NCBI GenBank assembly: GCA_964589365.1
Contig: CAZPTQ010000197.1
Coordinates: forward strand, 1 to 9,171
Source of the DNA: M3007 sp964589365
Lineage (GTDB): Bacteria; Bacteroidota; Bacteroidia; Chitinophagales; Saprospiraceae
Length of the DNA stretch: 9,171 bases
Reading direction: 5' to 3'
A model generated the notes under the pieces. The model made no database searches. It was not told the origin of the DNA and saw only the letters and a list, made by a program, of their open reading frames with translations. Within the stretch, counting starts at the first letter, position 1. Each line of letters begins with the position of its first letter. The translations under genes and the position numbers were made by a program. Shown here piece after piece: positions 6,409 to 9,171 of the stretch.

Positions 6409-9060
6409 ATGGATTTTGAAACTAACCCGCAGATTGCATTGAACGACGCTCCTGAACACAAAAACTGGAAGTTCAAGGAGCTGAAAATCTATTCGTCCAC
6501 CGAATGGCTGGCTGACAACAAGAAGAAATACCGCCAAGTGTTCGACCGCTTGGAGACCTCTTATATCTACGCCGAACTCTCGTTTCACAACAAACAGTTC
6601 GACCTCGACGATTGGGAGGTGAATGTCGAACTCCGTTGTTACACCGTCAAAAAACAACGAAAAGAACTCTGCATACTACCTTTTCAGCGCAAAGTCAGCA
6701 AATTTGACCCTGTCGGCTACATCCGTGAGGGCTGGGGCAACAAACAGGAAGGGGTGTTTTGGAAAAAAGGCGCCTACGTTTGGGAGGCATGGATTGAAGG
6801 CGAAAAAGTCGGCTCCAAAAACTTTTACGTCGAAGATGCGGGTCGCCCTATCACTCGCGGCGACAATCCCTACTGCAAAATTACTTCCCTCAAAATGTAC
6901 GAGGGGCCTTACGATGATACCCCCGAATTCGAGCGCAATTACCTCAAGCGTTTTCACGACGAAGAAACCCGCTATGTCTATGCTGAGTTGATGCTCAAAA
7001 ATGTCTTGCTCAGCAAAGCTTGGCAGTGCGAAGTGTTCATAAAATTCTACAACAATGCCCGTGAATTAAAGGGCCAAGTGGTGCGCTTACACGGGGTTCA
7101 AAAGGGCGACGATGGTGTAAAAATTACCGCTGGTTGGGGTTCCAACGTGAAAGGCTCCTGGCGGCGCGATCGCTATACTGCCGAAGTCGTATTCATGGAC
7201 CAGACCCTGGCGGTTATGCCATTCGATGTGGCTGAGGATTGGGATTACGGCACGCACCCGGTCTATCTGCCTGAAAAAGGGCTGCAAGTTTTCCTCGAAC
7301 CTGAGCCGGAAGACATCGAGACATTTGAAGAAGTTTTGGTAAAGCTCGACGCGCTTATCGGTCTTGCCGAGGTGAAAGTGAAAGTCCGCGAGCACGCACA
7401 ATACATTCAATTCCTCCAACTTAGGAAAGAAAAAGGATTTGCTGAAAAAGACGGCATCAACGTGCATTCCGTATTTAGCGGCAACCCCGGCACCGGCAAA
7501 ACCACCGTGGCCAAAATGATGGGCCGCCTTTATAAAAAAATGGGTCTGCTAAGCAAAGGGCACGTGCACGAGGTGGATCGCTCGGATTTGGTGGGCGAAT
7601 ACATCGGCCAAACTGCCCCTAAAGTCAAGGATGCGATTGAAATGGCGCGGGGTGGAGTGTTGTTCATTGACGAAGCATACGCGCTTGCCCGAAGCCCGGA
7701 GGACAGCAAAGATTTTGGTCGGGAAGCGGTTGAAATTCTGGTTCGCGAACTCTCCAATGGGCCCGGCGATCTTGCCATTATTGTGGCGGGCTACCCCAAG
7801 GAAATGAAAACCTTCCTTGACTCCAATCCGGGTCTTCGCAGCCGTTTTAAACTTAGTTTTGAGTTTGCCGACTACCTCCCGCAAGAACTGGCCCAAATTG
7901 CAGAATACGCCTCTAAAGAGAAAGAGGTCACCTTAGCTAAAGAAGCCAAAGACCTTGTGGATGAGATAATTACAGAGGCCTTCCGCTCCCGTGACCGCGC
8001 TTTTGGCAATGCCCGTTTCGTGCACGACCTCGTGGACAAAGCCAAAATCCAACTTGGCCTGCGCCTAATGGCCATGCCCAATGTGCGCAACCTCAGTCCC
8101 GAAGCGCTTACGGTAGTGCTCCGCGACGACGTGGAAAAAGTGCAGGTTCTGCGCAAAAAAGCACTGCCCAATATCCCTGTGGACGAGAAGCTCCTTGCTG
8201 CCACACTCCACGAACTCGACAGTCTTATCGGTATGCAGGCCATAAAACGCGACATTCGCGAACTGGTGGATCTCGTTCGTTTCTACCGCGAAAGCGGGCG
8301 CGACGTGTTGGGGCGTTTTTACCTGCACACTGTTTTCGTTGGCAATCCAGGGACCGGAAAAACCACCGTGGCGCGTATTCTGACCAAGATTTACAAGGCA
8401 CTTGGCGTGCTCGAACGCGGCCATACGGTCGAAACGGATCGTCAAGGTCTTGTAGCAGGTTTTGTGGGCCAAACGGCCATCAAAACCGCCGAACGCATCG
8501 AAGAATCCATCGGCGGGGTGCTGTTCATTGACGAAGCCTATGCGCTTAGCGCGGCTGCGTCCCGTGGCACCCAAGGCGATTTTGGCGACGAAGCCATCCA
8601 GACCCTGCTCAAACGGATGGAAGATCGGCGCGGAGAATTCTTCGTGTTTGTGGCCGGCTACCCTGAAAATATGGACAATTTCCTCAAAGCAAATCCAGGC
8701 CTCGCCAGCCGTTTCGACAAGGTGCTGCGCTTCGAGGATTATTCGCCCGAGGAGTTGCTGGAAATTGCGCTGTATATGTTCCGCCAGGAAAATTACCAGG
8801 TGGAAGAAGAAGCCCGCGAACACCTGGGCAAATACATGGCGTTCCTGCACCAGTTCCGCGACAAATACTTTGGCAATGCCCGCACAGTACGGCAGGTGGT
8901 GATGGAAGCCATCAAAAACCAGAACCTCCGCGCTTCTGCGGCACGGATTACCGAAGAGCCTGAGCTACATACGCTTAAGCTGGATGATGTGGCTACGTTT
9001 ACGTTTGACAAGGACAAGTTGAACTTGTTTGTGCGGCGGGGGATTGGGTTTGGGAGGTGA
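6409..9060 (+). CDS. Double CbbX/CfxQ (SpoVK)-type AAA+ ATPase with a duplicated N-terminal domain
   Basis: The 883-residue soluble protein has four parts. Two similar N-terminal domains (about 20-143 and 155-277) share the pattern LKxY, RYVYAEL/SYIYAEL, WxxxVxxxxY, GWG and a closing FxVxD/E; they look beta-rich and I cannot name them. Two AAA+ domains of the CbxX/CfxQ class follow. The first has Walker A GNPGTGKT (358-365), pore-loop GEYIGQTAPK (396-405), Walker B VLFIDEA (417-423), VAGYP, an arginine-finger region NPGLRSRF (473-480) and sensor-2 FGNAR (532-536). The second repeats this with GNPGTGKT (645-652), AGFVGQTAIK (683-692), VLFIDEA (704-710), NPGLASRF (762-769) and FGNAR (821-825). 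All ATPase residues are intact in both, so both rings can probably hydrolyse ATP. Relatives include the Rubisco activase CbbX, EccA and SpoVK, which remodel protein partners. No Rubisco or secretion genes are nearby, so the client is unknown; the N-terminal pair probably recruits it. The ATG at 6409 follows the shared divergent promoter region. Confidence 0.93.
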   Translation: MDFETNPQIALNDAPEHKNWKFKELKIYSSTEWLADNKKKYRQVFDRLETSYIYAELSFHNKQFDLDDWEVNVELRCYTVKKQRKELCILPFQRKVSKFDPVGYIREGWGNKQEGVFWKKGAYVWEAWIEGEKVGSKNFYVEDAGRPITRGDNPYCKITSLKMYEGPYDDTPEFERNYLKRFHDEETRYVYAELMLKNVLLSKAWQCEVFIKFYNNARELKGQVVRLHGVQKGDDGVKITAGWGSNVKGSWRRDRYTAEVVFMDQTLAVMPFDVAEDWDYGTHPVYLPEKGLQVFLEPEPEDIETFEEVLVKLDALIGLAEVKVKVREHAQYIQFLQLRKEKGFAEKDGINVHSVFSGNPGTGKTTVAKMMGRLYKKMGLLSKGHVHEVDRSDLVGEYIGQTAPKVKDAIEMARGGVLFIDEAYALARSPEDSKDFGREAVEILVRELSNGPGDLAIIVAGYPKEMKTFLDSNPGLRSRFKLSFEFADYLPQELAQIAEYASKEKEVTLAKEAKDLVDEIITEAFRSRDRAFGNARFVHDLVDKAKIQLGLRLMAMPNVRNLSPEALTVVLRDDVEKVQVLRKKALPNIPVDEKLLAATLHELDSLIGMQAIKRDIRELVDLVRFYRESGRDVLGRFYLHTVFVGNPGTGKTTVARILTKIYKALGVLERGHTVETDRQGLVAGFVGQTAIKTAERIEESIGGVLFIDEAYALSAAASRGTQGDFGDEAIQTLLKRMEDRRGEFFVFVAGYPENMDNFLKANPGLASRFDKVLRFEDYSPEELLEIALYMFRQENYQVEEEAREHLGKYMAFLHQFRDKYFGNARTVRQVVMEAIKNQNLRASAARITEEPELHTLKLDDVATFTFDKDKLNLFVRRGIGFGR

Positions 9061-9125
9061 AGAATCACCTCATTGGCAATATGTTTCATGAGTTCTCCGG
9101 TGCGCTCATTGTCAAAAAAATAATC
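9061..9125 (-). pseudogene. Possible remnant of an ABC-exporter membrane domain
   Basis: On the minus strand this stretch encodes DYFFDNERTGELMKHIANEV, which resembles the conserved FFDxxRTGELxSRxxNDV segment of ABC exporter transmembrane domains (first intracellular loop). An in-frame TAG lies directly upstream, and on the other side the frame runs into the antisense of the AAA+ gene, so it cannot be an intact gene. It may be a relic or a chance match. Another minus frame, open from the window edge to a stop at 9086-9088, encodes a short hydrophobic tail beginning LGGLIWLLAGALTN. No intact gene is visible in 9061-9171. Confidence 0.25.
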
Positions 9126-9171
9126 CTATTTGTTAAAGCACCAGCCAACAACCATATCAATCCGCCGAGCT

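Noticed and set aside
6334..6657. Upstream in-frame extension of the aminotransferase to a 509-residue protein
   Set aside because: The added residues are antisense to the N-terminus of the AAA+ gene, show no aminotransferase similarity, and the family normally begins near the ATG at 6333 or 6315.
8065..8850. Long minus-strand open frame inside the AAA+ gene
   Set aside because: It is antisense to strongly conserved AAA+ motifs and has no recognisable domain of its own.
6409..9060. Calling the AAA+ protein CbbX, the Rubisco activase
   Set aside because: It is far longer, has two ATPase domains and a novel N-terminal region, and no Rubisco genes are in view.

Overview
The window looks like chromosome of a Bacteroidota bacterium, perhaps a Saprospiria-like member; that finer placement is inference. 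Supporting signs: a TonB-dependent receptor with a CarboxypepD_reg-like N-terminal domain and an ATA/Q signal-peptide end, start codons without clear Shine-Dalgarno sequences, and several TAnnTTTG-type -7 promoter elements. The first few hundred bases are visibly AT-rich (22 of the first 60 bases are G or C), while the right half is richer in GC.

Layout from left to right: the 3' end of a medium-chain zinc/NAD(P)-type alcohol dehydrogenase (+); an MscS-type mechanosensitive channel (+) with a good -7 element; a convergent SM-20/prolyl-hydroxylase-like 2OG-Fe(II) oxygenase (-) starting at TTG; a divergent gene for a membrane-anchored protein of unknown function (+); an 802-residue TonB-dependent receptor (+) whose short upstream region carries two perfect dyads; a perfect 38-bp inverted repeat; an aspartate aminotransferase (-) that converges on the repeat; and, divergent from it across 75 bp, a large protein (+) with two CbbX/CfxQ-type AAA+ ATPase domains and a duplicated N-terminal domain. 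The last 111 bases hold no convincing intact gene, only a short stretch resembling a piece of an ABC exporter on the minus strand.

Most genes appear to be separate units, since strands alternate (+ + - + + - +). The only likely functional pair is the anchored protein and the TonB receptor (80 bp apart, same strand), which may form an envelope uptake unit. The aminotransferase and the AAA+ protein share a divergent promoter region.

The most unusual items are the double CbbX-type AAA+ protein with its tandem N-terminal repeat and no Rubisco genes in view, the long perfect hairpin built of ACACGGATG units, and the paired dyads in front of the TonB receptor. I see no CRISPR array, tRNA, rRNA, transposase or recognisable defence locus.
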